From Anthracocystis setariae (taxonomy: Eukaryota > Basidiomycota > Ustilaginomycetes > Ustilaginales > Ustilaginaceae): 64,000 nucleotides of DNA. The translations under genes were made by a program, and so were the position numbers. Position 1 is the first letter of the stretch. The number at the start of each line of letters is the position of its first letter. Shown in pieces: positions 38,801-47,442 of the stretch. The notes beneath the pieces are model-generated. The model searched no databases. It worked only from the letters and a program-made list of their open reading frames with translations, and was not told the origin of the DNA. The stretch spans positions 186,001-250,000 of the forward strand of contig CAKMXJ010000005.1 in NCBI GenBank assembly GCA_928724745.1. The letters are read 5' to 3'.

Positions 38801-39224
38801 CAGTTTGATGGGAAGTCGATCGCCGAGGACGATGCGCAGTCACCTCCCGTCCACGTTCGGGGATGAGACGGATAACGACGCGCCCACCACCATGGACCAT
38901 GGCGCGGGGGAGGACAATATCGGCGTATGGTCCGATGGCGTTAGTGGGCCGCAGGGAAGTAGTGCGTCCGCAGCGATTGGCGAGGCGTTGAGTGGCGGTG
39001 ATGCCGTTGCGCCCGCCAGGATGAGGTTGGGAAAGGCCAGGTTGCAGGAGCAGGCAGAAGAAGATGAGGATGCGCAGGGTTCCGAGGATGGAGAGGGTGA
39101 GGGCGAGGAGGAGGGGGTCTACATTCACCGCATGGCGACTAAGGCGAAGGGGATGAGGAAGCGGGTGAGGAGCGGGGTGCCAACGGGCGCATCAGTCGGA
39201 GTTCCGACTCCTTATCATGACTAA
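35886..39224 (+). CDS. CSC1/OSCA-TMEM63 family cation channel (Rsn1/Phm7-like)
   Basis: The product is 1112 residues. A short Ala-rich N-terminus precedes a first membrane helix (VSLSLFIGFASFFIFIFV, about 60-80) and two more before residue 260. The cytosolic Phm7-type domain follows (RTVEIRDLPKHLRDEKALAEYFEAM, about 262-290, and GFVTFESAASAQIA near 440), then EPRDIIWSNIDLS and a block of seven or more membrane helices (about 490-800). This order (RSN1_TM, PHM7_cyt, RSN1_7TM) defines the calcium-permeable stress-gated channels of the OSCA/TMEM63 group, which respond to osmotic or mechanical stress at the plasma membrane or ER. The C-terminal 300 residues are disordered and Arg/Gly/Glu-rich, with GEGEEEG and RKRKSS stretches. 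I cannot say which fungal paralogue it is. Confidence 0.88.
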   Translation: MTSQLRLDLHAYTRTAASAAAAATATLTSIAMVSAPNNNFDDNPAIPLPNQRAFEGPWFSQQVSLSLFIGFASFFIFIFVRKRNAALFSPRTKLKGFSPLDDGHESGYFGWVMPTLKTEELRILQTVGLDAAILLSFLKMGFWLFFSLSCWSLLVLMPVNYWHNGVLDGVSPAEDRDNATDPQTVTAVWSTLLFDTLKKQPHDPLPQLPPPTPHPQIQIYHATHLLSTYLFTILAMRAIWVNYQRFVRSRQLYILEILGSIPARTVEIRDLPKHLRDEKALAEYFEAMDMPVESTAVVRNTEGLSRLLSLRSKTLWQLERVWVKWLGNPTEAEGYDPERIMLLAAAPQENDVPTTDDLVRVSVDVADSENARLLGSNPNSTGTVFTGADTIRTHRPRPKMRKTWWNPFSPKIDAIDELTRRFHALDRSVRRRRKTAKFPGGNVGFVTFESAASAQIAAQTVHYPMPAYCSTSMAQEPRDIIWSNIDLSNNDRRVRQVLVSIFMIAVLVFYIPPLVFLASFVSPGAIKKYAPWLDRLLDTDDRLRALVQNNLPSLVVIGFNALLPLVLEYSSYLQGLKARSLVEYSLLKKYHLFLMVSVVFIFLIATTAWGVLQELAANPMRVIDKFAASLPKARFFSLSYVILQGIALQPLQLLQLPTLILRGFYRLVLTRTPREFAELNAPPTLAMGNIYPQALLIFTLCILYSIVSPLITVFGAIYFGIAYVVNKYKLLYVFYKPYESQGQAWPISASRCIWALVLFHVFQFSLFSVRKQLLMSTLMLPLIVVTFWFSQHLDRTFGPLTRHVNLSSIVEVLRGESSVVVEDGSRTPNRSKALLSLDAGSKIDPEFTKLAMKRYSHDEEDETLFVAQRDAKTDYREPPGAGYYAGVLNTGRRRYGHPAITGILPELWLPIPRQTMEEGGDEVTRPEDLEGQTSALGGERERGGGVQSAARTRAKALSKAEPLILSLRKRKSSLMGSRSPRTMRSHLPSTFGDETDNDAPTTMDHGAGEDNIGVWSDGVSGPQGSSASAAIGEALSGGDAVAPARMRLGKARLQEQAEEDEDAQGSEDGEGEGEEEGVYIHRMATKAKGMRKRVRSGVPTGASVGVPTPYHD

Positions 39225-39440
39225 ACAGCACAGTCTCGTTCTTGTCTAATCTTATCGTTTCAAGTCACATGGGGTTGAAATTGTGTGGATTGCAGGCGGA
39301 TAGAGTGCCGAATGTAATGCTTGCTAGAAAGGTGGGGGGGGGAATGTTGCCGTGGAGATTCGACTGAACCGTACGTGTAGCGACGGAAGCCCCTCTGACG
39401 ACGGTGGGATGTGTCTTGTGGGGCCAATTAAATAGATGCG

Positions 39441-40676
39441 CTACAGTCTCCAATCGTCGTGATACACTGGCTGCAACGGAGAAAAGTCGACCATAGAATC
39501 CGTTCCTATCGGTATCAATTCTCTTCGCGAAGTGTAGTACGGCAACAAATCGACAAACGAACTGTCTGCCAACTTGGAACCCTCGATCAACCCCACCAGG
39601 CGGAATATGGATCCTTCTAAACCTCTCTCACGATCGAAGCGTTGCCAGATGTACGAATGATAGTCTCTGGGCTTTTGGAAGTGCATGCCACCTTGGAGCA
39701 CGGTGTTGGTTAACGACAGAACGCTCGATGGGGTTTTTGTCGCGTAGATTCCCGGTGCTACTTTGCGCAGGTACCCACCGGTGTTCAAACGGATGTCGTG
39801 GCGGTCGCCGAACGCTTCCGAGATGAGCTCAGGGGTGAGCGAGGCGCCCGTGTACGGGTGCAGTCGCGCGGGTTCGCGTGGGTGTTTGGTGCGTTCGAAA
39901 CGAGAGCGGATATTTTGCAGCATGGTCACACGATCTTGAAAGGTTAGGGCGGGCGGCACCGCGATGACGTCGAAATTTGAGATTACGTTGTTGTCCAAAC
40001 CCGGATTCACAACGGGACGAGCGGCTGCCGAGTGAGATCGCACAGGCTGTTGTGAGGAGCTTCTCGAGCCGCGTGGTTGGACAGGTCGGTTGGTCGGTTG
40101 GTAGGTGTCCACATCGATGATCTCAACAGGAGGAGCTGGCGCGCGTCCACTTTGCATCTCATCAGGATGAGGGCTACTGGGTGGCGATGACGTGTGCAAG
40201 TCTTGGACATGCGATGCCCCCACTGCGGTAGAGGGGAGCTGTCGATAGGCAGGATCTAAAACTTCAGGATCACCACCCGCAGAATGGTAGAAATCCAACC
40301 AAACATTCCTCCCTGCATGAGGCTCTGCGCTGCTGGAACCCTGGGTCGATCCAACCGCGCCAAACTGAGATCCTTCCCCTCCAGCAGATGAAAGCCGGTG
40401 CAGCGCTTTCGGGTCGCCACCGGCAGAATGGTAGAGATCGGACCAAAAGTCGTTAGTCGAATCGGCACCTTGGTGAAAGCTGCTAGACGCCTGTGAGGCC
40501 CCAACTGGATGATACTGAGAAGGCCCCGCTGCTGCTGCTGCTGCTTCGTGCTGCGTCTCTTCCCAGTCGTCGGCTAAATCCAACAGAGCTCGCCAAGTGT
40601 GCTCCGGTTGCCCCGCATAACAGCCGCTTGAGCATGCCAAACCCAAAACCCCAAGAACAACGACAAAGCACCGCAT
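39441..40676 (-). CDS. predicted secreted protein with tandem YHSAGGDP repeats (effector candidate)
   Basis: I do not recognise the family. The product is 411 residues from the ATG at 40676. It begins with a clear signal peptide (MRCFVVVLGVLGLACSSGCYAG). Residues about 58-150 hold two imperfect copies of a 48-residue unit, each with a V-G-x-[ST]-Q/SSS start and a core of [FV]W.D.YHSAGGDP..L (77-93 and 125-141). A Pro/Ser-rich linker follows. The last 165 residues look folded (DRVTMLQNIRSRFERTKHP, APGIYATK, YHSYIWQRFDRERGLEGSIF). No transmembrane segment beyond the signal peptide and no catalytic motif were recognised. Secretion, repeats and a linker are common in smut effectors, but that role is inference. 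A start at 40799 would hide the signal peptide. Confidence 0.7.
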   Translation of the reverse strand: MRCFVVVLGVLGLACSSGCYAGQPEHTWRALLDLADDWEETQHEAAAAAAGPSQYHPVGASQASSSFHQGADSTNDFWSDLYHSAGGDPKALHRLSSAGGEGSQFGAVGSTQGSSSAEPHAGRNVWLDFYHSAGGDPEVLDPAYRQLPSTAVGASHVQDLHTSSPPSSPHPDEMQSGRAPAPPVEIIDVDTYQPTNRPVQPRGSRSSSQQPVRSHSAAARPVVNPGLDNNVISNFDVIAVPPALTFQDRVTMLQNIRSRFERTKHPREPARLHPYTGASLTPELISEAFGDRHDIRLNTGGYLRKVAPGIYATKTPSSVLSLTNTVLQGGMHFQKPRDYHSYIWQRFDRERGLEGSIFRLVGLIEGSKLADSSFVDLLPYYTSRRELIPIGTDSMVDFSPLQPVYHDDWRL

Positions 40677-41486
40677 TTTAATCGACCGAAACTTAGCACG
40701 ATCAGAGTTCCGTTCTCGTGCTATCACAGACGCTAAGGTAGGCTTTATACATTCACTGTAGCGGCCAAGTGCAGCGCAATTCCTGTGTAGTTTGCCCATC
40801 CAAGCTCGTCAGGTGCGTCGCCAAGATTAATCCGAGAGAGGTGGGTTCATGTCAAAGGTGGGGCTGTGGCATGTAAACCTCCAGCCATCTGAAGGCGGGC
40901 TAGCTTCCGTGACGACGCGGATCAAGATAAGGTGGAGGTCCACCGTCCCACAGCAATGAGACGTCCCACTCTGGCTCTTCATTTAGGTAATAGATGAAAC
41001 TGCGGACACAGGGGGAGTGATGCATCGACACCACGCCATCGATCCGTCGTTGTACTGGAACTGCATGTGTCTGCATCTACAGTCGGAGCCACCGATCGCC
41101 CACCTCGCCCGCGAAAACATTTCGTCGACTGATGCAAAAATGCTGATGATGATTTGTACTCTACCATACTGTACTGTACATTGGATGACTGTGGGTCGAA
41201 GTGTCGGGGAGAGGGTGAGGGGGGGGGGAATCACTGGGTTGGACCAGTCGAGGTATCTGAATGCGAGCAAGGGACTGCGGAAACTAGGTTAACAAAAACG
41301 GAAGCAAAGGGGAGGATGTTGAATCGAGACAAGAGTGGAGAGAATGATTAGGAGAACCGAAAAAGTACGATGACCAAATTAGAGACGTGGTGGAAACAAA
41401 GATGTTCCTTGTGCACCGATCGGGTGAGGGAGCCTGGATCGAGGTCGAGATGAAAGCATTTGGGGGAATGACGAGTTGCGGGAGGT
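40677..41486. other. intergenic, no gene seen
   Basis: Promoter side of the secreted-protein gene and 3' side of the permease gene. A G run of 10 lies at 41219-41228. Short open frames on both strands have no coding character. Confidence 0.4.
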
Positions 41487-43413
41487 TTAGAACAGCCAAG
41501 CGACGAATTTACCCCACTTCGTTGTGGGGATCTTCTCCGGCACCTCATCCTTGGGGTTCAACCTACCGGAGTCGAGGTCGACTTCGGCGAGCTTGACCAC
41601 CTTGGTCTTGTGCCAGAGCTTCCAGACGATCCAAGGGAGGAAGAAGATGGGGATGCCGATGTAGTTGGTCAGGAAGCCGCTGGCGGTGAAGTTGCCCTTG
41701 AGGAACACGCTCCAGCCGGAAAACAGAATGACCAGACCACACATGACGATGGAGAACCAGCTCGCGTAAGGCTGCAGACGCGCACGGTAGGGGAGCGCGG
41801 CGACGTCGTAAGCCTGGATACCGTAGGCTTTGCGGAAGCGCAGGTAGGCGTAGCAGCAAGTGGCCCAAGCGAAAAGACCTGCAACCGCCGACAGAGCCGA
41901 GAGCCATCCAAAGGCGGTTCCACCACCTGACGAAATACCAAGGTAGGCAAGTGCACCGACCAACCACGAAACAAGCACAGCTACATACGGGATTCCGCGC
42001 TTGTCCACCCTACGCAGCACAGCGGGAGCTTGACGGTCGAGAGCCAAAGCGTACAACGTTCGCGAGGCGACGTAGACGTAAGAGGAACCGGCAGAGAAAG
42101 CGCTGATCAAGACAACCGCATTGAAGATGTGTGGCAGGACGCGAACGCCTGACAGTTGCATGGCGACAATGAAGGGGGAGGCACCAGTGTAGCTGCCGTT
42201 GGACTTGAGGGCGGGGCTGTTGTAGGGGACGACAAGACCGATAATCGCGATGCCAAGGATGTAGAAGAACAGGATTCGATACAGCACTCTGCGAGCGGCC
42301 TTGGGAATCTGAGTCGAAGGGTTCTTGGCCTCTCCAGCAGCGAGCACCACCGTTTCAGTTCCTACCACGGTGAAGGCCGCCTACAGTCATGGTCGGCGAT
42401 GGTGAGTGCGAGCCGATGTGATGCGAGTGGATAAGATGGAGGAAAGATGGGGATGGCCAGGTCAGCGAATTCGTTCTAGCTCGAGCACCGGCTTCCAAAC
42501 CCTCAGCGAGGATTGGGTGGAACGTTCAAATGCATGAGGTCGGCGCGATGCAAGCGCTTCTCGGGAGTGAATTTATAAAACTTACCTGAATGAAAGCAGA
42601 GAAGAAAGCCAGGAACTGACCTCCAGAGCCCGGAATGCCGTTGTACTGATTGAAAGGACCGGGGTTCTTCCAGTACCTGAAGCCGAGCCTGTCCCCGTTT
42701 GGACCTCCGCCGAGATCGATGACGATACCGAAGAGGATGAGGACGACGAAGGCCAACAGCTTGATTGTCGAAGTGACGACCTCGGACTCTCCGTAGATGT
42801 TGACGCCTACAAAGTTGAGCAGAGCACCTACGACCATCATAATGGAGATCCAAACGGCGATGTTAATATCGGCATTCCAGAACCCAATGACGGCGGAGGC
42901 GGCAGAGAGCTCGCTGGCCCAGCCGATAGCGTAGCACCACCAGTAGTTCCAACCAAGGGCCATGCCAAGAGCGGGGTCGACGAATCGGGAGGCAAAGTGC
43001 ATAAAGGAGCCTGAAACGGGCAGGTACGCCGCCATCTCGGCGAGACCCTCCATGACACCAAAGATCATCATACCGGTGATGATATAGGCGAGGAGAACAC
43101 CGACGGGACCAGCATTGGCGAGGGCGATACCAGAGCCGACGAAAAGACCAGTGCCAATACCACCACCGATACCGATCATCTGGATGTGACGACTGCTGAG
43201 CTTTCGAGAGACCGCACCGACACCTGCGTGGCCGATGGGGACTTCGAAGGGGGATGCACGAGAGGACTTGCTGTCATCGCCGGGAGCAAGCGAGGCATCC
43301 TTGGAAGCCTCAGCGTCGGGGGTGGCGGCCACATCAGCAGCGGCGACAGGGTAGACCTTGGAGACGGTGGCGATGCCGTCGGGGGTTTCGAAAGATTGCT
43401 TGTTGGACGACAT
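41487..43413 (-). CDS. amino-acid permease (yeast AAT family)
   Basis: Two exons, 42586-43413 and 41487-42380, are joined across a 205-nt intron (CAG|GTAAGT to CTGTAG|GCG, phase 0). The product is 573 residues. After a polar N-terminal tail (about 85 residues) come about twelve membrane helices. The first contains the family signature IGIGGGIGTGLFVGSG, followed by GPVGVLLAYIITGMMIF and EMAAYLPVSGSFMHFASRFVDPALGMALGWNYW. The join restores the conserved FSAFIQAAFTVVGTETVVLAAGEAKNP, which spans the junction. Fungal permeases of this family are plasma-membrane proton symporters; the substrate cannot be read from the sequence. The C-terminal tail (PTTKWGKFVAWLF) is short and aromatic, as in regulated yeast permeases. 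Several Lys residues in the N-terminal tail could take ubiquitin. Confidence 0.92.
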
Positions 43414-44811
43414 GGTGTACGCGCTCCTCCTGACAGGTAACGACAGATCCTTGGAGCGTGGGGAATGATGTGGTGGTGGTGATGGGTTGGGAAGGAGGAT
43501 GAGGGCTTCCAAGGAGGGCGAAGGTAGGTTTTATTCAATCACCCGTCTTGACGAGGAACAAGTCAGGAAGCGAAGATCTAGAACCAAACTGTCGGGCTAC
43601 TGTAGCGCGAATGGACATCCGTGCATCTCCCACATGGCATGACCGACGGGAAGGCATGGGTTCTGCATTGCGCCATACAGTACCGCCATGAAGCCAATCC
43701 GGAAAGCAAGGGTGGTATTGGATGGCGAGTTGTCAATTCAACGTTCGATGTTCGGTTTTCCGAGTGGATCAGGGCTGGCCTTGGTCACACTGAAAATCAC
43801 GACATCGTGATCCAATGGAATCACGTCGAGGGCGCCAAATTTGCAAATTCATATGCGAAACCGATCGACAAGGTCATCATTTGCGACGAACCGTCTGGCC
43901 TCCTGTCCTCTTTCGCCACTCGTCAGATCAGCTTAATTCTGCTCACTCAAAGCTTGCTTGCAAGTCATTGCCGAAAGTATAAAGGAACATGGACCAAGAT
44001 TCGGTATTGCATGGCTGTATCGACAAAACAAGCGAAAGAGTTGCGGCTGGGTCGCGATCCGACCGAGGGTTGAGAAGGGTTGACCGGCTGTCAAACCCTT
44101 TTTCTTGGCAAGCATTATTGAAATTTCGCCATTTTTTCCATTTTTTTTTTTTTTTTTTTTTTCGCCGTGGGCGGAGAATTTCTCTCGGAGCGGGTTGACT
44201 TATGGACCCACTGGACACAACCCTGTTCCCCTCCAAAAGGCTTTTACTACCAAAACTTGGCATCAGCACAGACGCTCACTAGAGCACCCAAGCTGGTCGT
44301 GGCACATTCATCGAAAACAGCAACCATATCAGGAGCATCTTTCAGTGCGACAAAAGGGCAACAGGCGTTGAGCAACAAGAAAAGCTGTTTGACAGTAGTA
44401 AGCAAATTTCAATCCCCGTCAAATTGTGCACCTCGAAATTTTTAATTTTTCGCCAGGGTTGGTGCAATTTTCCGCCGCGGCTCATCTTTTTGTGCCTTCT
44501 CTCTGTCTCTGCCCATCTCAAGATTCGTTCGCCGATGCATTTCATGCCGATCCGCCTCCACATCCACGACGATATGACAACAGCACAGCCGTCAGAAAGG
44601 CGCAAGAGGAAGGCCTTTACGAATGCAATTGAGATCTGCGATGCATGACGAGACTGGTACATGGAAGAAAACCCGGGCGAGCAAGACAGGAGAGAGAGGT
44701 GAGTGAGACAGGATCATGATGCTGAGTGGGGTGGACGGGTATATCGAGAAGAATAACAACCTGGAGCGGTGCCGAGGTCGAAACCAGATTGAGTAAAGCA
44801 AGGGCGGCGGC
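43414..44811. other. long intergenic region with a poly-T tract
   Basis: No gene is supported in these 1.4 kb between the permease promoter and the 3' end of the RBR ligase. A T-rich run lies at 44141-44162. Frames at 43621-44073 (plus) and 43943-44269 (minus) are open, but their products are not protein-like in composition. Confidence 0.4.
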
Positions 44812-46380
44812 TCAGATGGCAACGTTCCACTGCCATCGGTCCTCTTGGAATCCTTCAGCCGTGTCAGCCAGCAAGATGCCGCGACGCTTTTGCACATACA
44901 CCGTCAAATCGGTCACCTTTTGACGCAGCTCTGGGATCGTCTTGGGTTCGATGGGCTTCTCGAGCTGCTCCGACAAGTCTTCAACCGCCTTTTCAAGGTC
45001 ACGCTGATTGTCCTCGAACAGCTCGGCCATGGTGGTCCTGGCGAGGTAGTAGGCCATGCAGTACGTCCACTTGAGCGTCATACGGCATTCGGTCACCGTG
45101 TCAACTGCTTTCTTGAGAAACTGCACCTCGATCCAAGTAAGCTGCGAAGACACCTGCATCTCTTCCATCTTCTTTTCGGTGCGTCCGTACAGATCGCGAT
45201 CGAGCTTGGCCGACTGCTCGTGGTTGGCATAACGATTGAAGTAGTGCAAGTATCGTTCCAATTGCGCTCTGGACTTGGCTTGCGAGTCACGCGCTTCGGC
45301 ACCGCTCTTCTCGTCGTATCGATTGCAGTTGTACCACGAGTTGCCATGTTCCGACCAAGGACCGGCGCAGATCCAACACCACTCGTACTTGCACTTGCGA
45401 CATGTCATGTGGTTGCATCCACCGTTCTTCTCGATGGTCGAATTGCACTTGGGGCATTCCTTGGTGTTGGCCGAGATCCAGTTGGCCGTCTCGCTGTCGT
45501 CCTCGCATTTCTTGAGCCACAGCTTGGCGATGGGGCAGATGGCAGGTGCATGTGCAGCATTACCACAGCCAAAGCAGAACGCATGGCCGCAGTCACACAT
45601 GACAGAGGGCACCACTTTGTTGAGCATCTTGTTGGAAACGTGGCATTCGACAGCAAGCTCGCAGTTGGGTGCCGGGCACCAACGCAGCACGCTGCTGTCA
45701 TCAACGTAGGTGCGGTTGAGTAAGATCTTGTATCGCTCAAACACCTCGTCCTCCACCACCAGTCCTACCGTCTTCTCGTCAATGACCAAGTTGCATTTTT
45801 CGCGCATGCATTGGACTCGCCTCGACTCTCCCTCGGATTTGATTTTTTGCTCGAGGTATTGCTGGTAGCAGTCGCGACAGTATCGATGGCCACACGCAAG
45901 CGCCAGAGTCTCCATCTGCCCACTTGGTTCATCTTGCGAGCTCATGAAACAGACTTCGCAGGTGAAATCGGTGAGCATTTGGAGTTTGGGCCGTGACGGG
46001 TCTTCGAGGACACCTGCTTCGAGGTTGACCTTATCTGATGAATCCATGTAGCGCTCAATGAGACGCTCCTTGTTCCAGCCAAAGTGACGCAAGAGGATGG
46101 CGGCATCTGTGTCCTTGATCACGAACATGCTTGCGACGTGTTCGACCTCCTTCTGCTGTGCCGCCTCGATGGAAGCAATGGTATGTGACTTGTAGTCGAC
46201 TTTGTAGCTCTTGGAACGCTCTGCAGCTGGATCAGCGGCAGCGAATGCGTCATCGGCAACGCCGAAGCCTAGCTCCTGCTCCTCGTCAGAATCTTGGGCA
46301 TCGAAGCCGTATGCAGAATCTTCGTCCATAGTGTCCTCGACATCGTCATCAATGAGGTATTCATCGCTCAGATCTGACAT
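44812..46380 (-). CDS. RBR-type E3 ubiquitin ligase, Ariadne family
   Basis: The product is 522 residues from the ATG at 46380. An acidic N-terminus (MSDLSDEYLIDDD) and a UBA-like segment (LLRHFGWNKERLIERYMDS, about 96-113) precede RING1 (CEVC at 141, CGHRYCRDC at 163-171), the IBR (WCPAPNC, CDCGHAFCFGCG) and RING2 (ECPKCNSTIEKNGGCNHMTC, 309-327). Cys322 in the NGGCNHM motif is the expected catalytic cysteine that takes ubiquitin as a thioester. The C-terminal Ariadne domain follows (RYLHYFNRYANHEQSAKLD to LEKAVEDLSEQLE), with HYFNRY typical of the family. Human ARIH1/ARIH2 and yeast Hel1 work with cullin-RING ligases or on histone turnover; the fungal target is unknown. Confidence 0.93.
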   Translation of the reverse strand: MSDLSDEYLIDDDVEDTMDEDSAYGFDAQDSDEEQELGFGVADDAFAAADPAAERSKSYKVDYKSHTIASIEAAQQKEVEHVASMFVIKDTDAAILLRHFGWNKERLIERYMDSSDKVNLEAGVLEDPSRPKLQMLTDFTCEVCFMSSQDEPSGQMETLALACGHRYCRDCYQQYLEQKIKSEGESRRVQCMREKCNLVIDEKTVGLVVEDEVFERYKILLNRTYVDDSSVLRWCPAPNCELAVECHVSNKMLNKVVPSVMCDCGHAFCFGCGNAAHAPAICPIAKLWLKKCEDDSETANWISANTKECPKCNSTIEKNGGCNHMTCRKCKYEWCWICAGPWSEHGNSWYNCNRYDEKSGAEARDSQAKSRAQLERYLHYFNRYANHEQSAKLDRDLYGRTEKKMEEMQVSSQLTWIEVQFLKKAVDTVTECRMTLKWTYCMAYYLARTTMAELFEDNQRDLEKAVEDLSEQLEKPIEPKTIPELRQKVTDLTVYVQKRRGILLADTAEGFQEDRWQWNVAI

Positions 46381-47039
46381 GATTGGTGTCGAGGGACGCA
46401 GTATTGAGGTGGGAACGGGCGTTTTCAAGCTCGCGAACAGACACCAATGGTGCAATGCAGGACGAGTGTCATGCGACGGCTGATGAGATTCGTGCCACGG
46501 TAATCGGAGGGGTGTGAGCGCGTTGCACAAGCTACACCTTTTGACGAGATAACGATGACGAGCTGGGTTTGACAGGCGAGTGACTGCTAGCGATGCGAGA
46601 GAGAGGCGCTCGTGGCTTTCAGATCGATGTTGCTGCTAGGTAGATGATGCTGTACGAGATAAGCGGTAGCGATGCTACGTTGAGCTAAGTGGTAGCCCGT
46701 ATGCGATGCACAATAGGGAGGAGTCTAGCTTGAGCGTACGGTGTGCAGGTGTCTGGTTGGAAAGCTGATGGATAGTGGTTAAGGTGGGTGGCGCAGTTTG
46801 AACAAGATGCGAGAATGTGCAGAAGAGCGAATGCAATTCAAATGCTGAGTTGTTGGTTCGAGACCCAAGTCGCGATCGGGGGTGAGGATGCCAATAGGAA
46901 AGGTCGATGGAGGTTGAGTGATAGTAGCGAGTGATGGTAAGAGGGTGGAGAGATGAAGTAGGCACGGTTCAGCCACTCAACCGCGATGAGTCGGAGTTGC
47001 ACAGTGAAATGAGCTCAGCGTGGCACATTGCAGCTTGCT
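46381..47039. other. RBR gene upstream region next to the retroelement
   Basis: No gene is supported. This is the promoter and leader side of the RBR gene, ending at the target-site duplication of the retroelement. Confidence 0.4.
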
Positions 47040-47044
47040 TGGCC

Positions 47045-47370
47045 TAAAAGAATTAATTATCCTTTTTGTTCGGTGCAGTAGTCGAGTCGAAGTACTCGCA
47101 CAGTTGTCAAAAAGATGTGGCGACCTCGACGCAGTCTTGAGTATATTCGTGGATGAGGAGACTATTCTACAAGACATGAAGACCTGGGTGGTCATTTATA
47201 CTGTCGAGGCTACGCTATAGGAATACTTTTGGGAGTGAAAAACTAGAATGAAAAACTTTCTCATGTGACGCAACCCAGAAACTGGAATTGCTTCACATGA
47301 CGCGATTGAAAGTCCGGCCGACGCTATTGTCGACCGAGAAAGAAAAGTCGGCGTATTGATATTTCTAACA
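47045..47370 (-). repeat. 3' LTR of the copia element
   Basis: This is a 326-bp direct repeat of 53187-53512 with one mismatch (G at 47122). On the element strand it contains a TATA-like TATAAA and two copies of an 11-bp motif that read TCATGTGACGC and TCACATGACGC on the plus strand (47261-47271 and 47293-47303). Confidence 0.95.
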
Positions 47371-47380
47371 CTCCCCCTCG
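47371..47380 (-). promoter_or_regulatory. polypurine tract
   Basis: On the element strand GAGGGGGAG lies directly upstream of the 3' LTR, where plus-strand DNA synthesis is primed in LTR retroelements. Confidence 0.8.
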
Positions 47381-47442
47381 ACTTGAAGTCTCGGGGGCAG
47401 AACTTTCGATGAAGTGGAAGGAAAGATGATGGAATGAACTAG

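Noticed and set aside
43621..44269. genes in the long gap between the permease and the RBR ligase
   Set aside because: Frames on both strands are short, lack family features and run through a poly-T tract.
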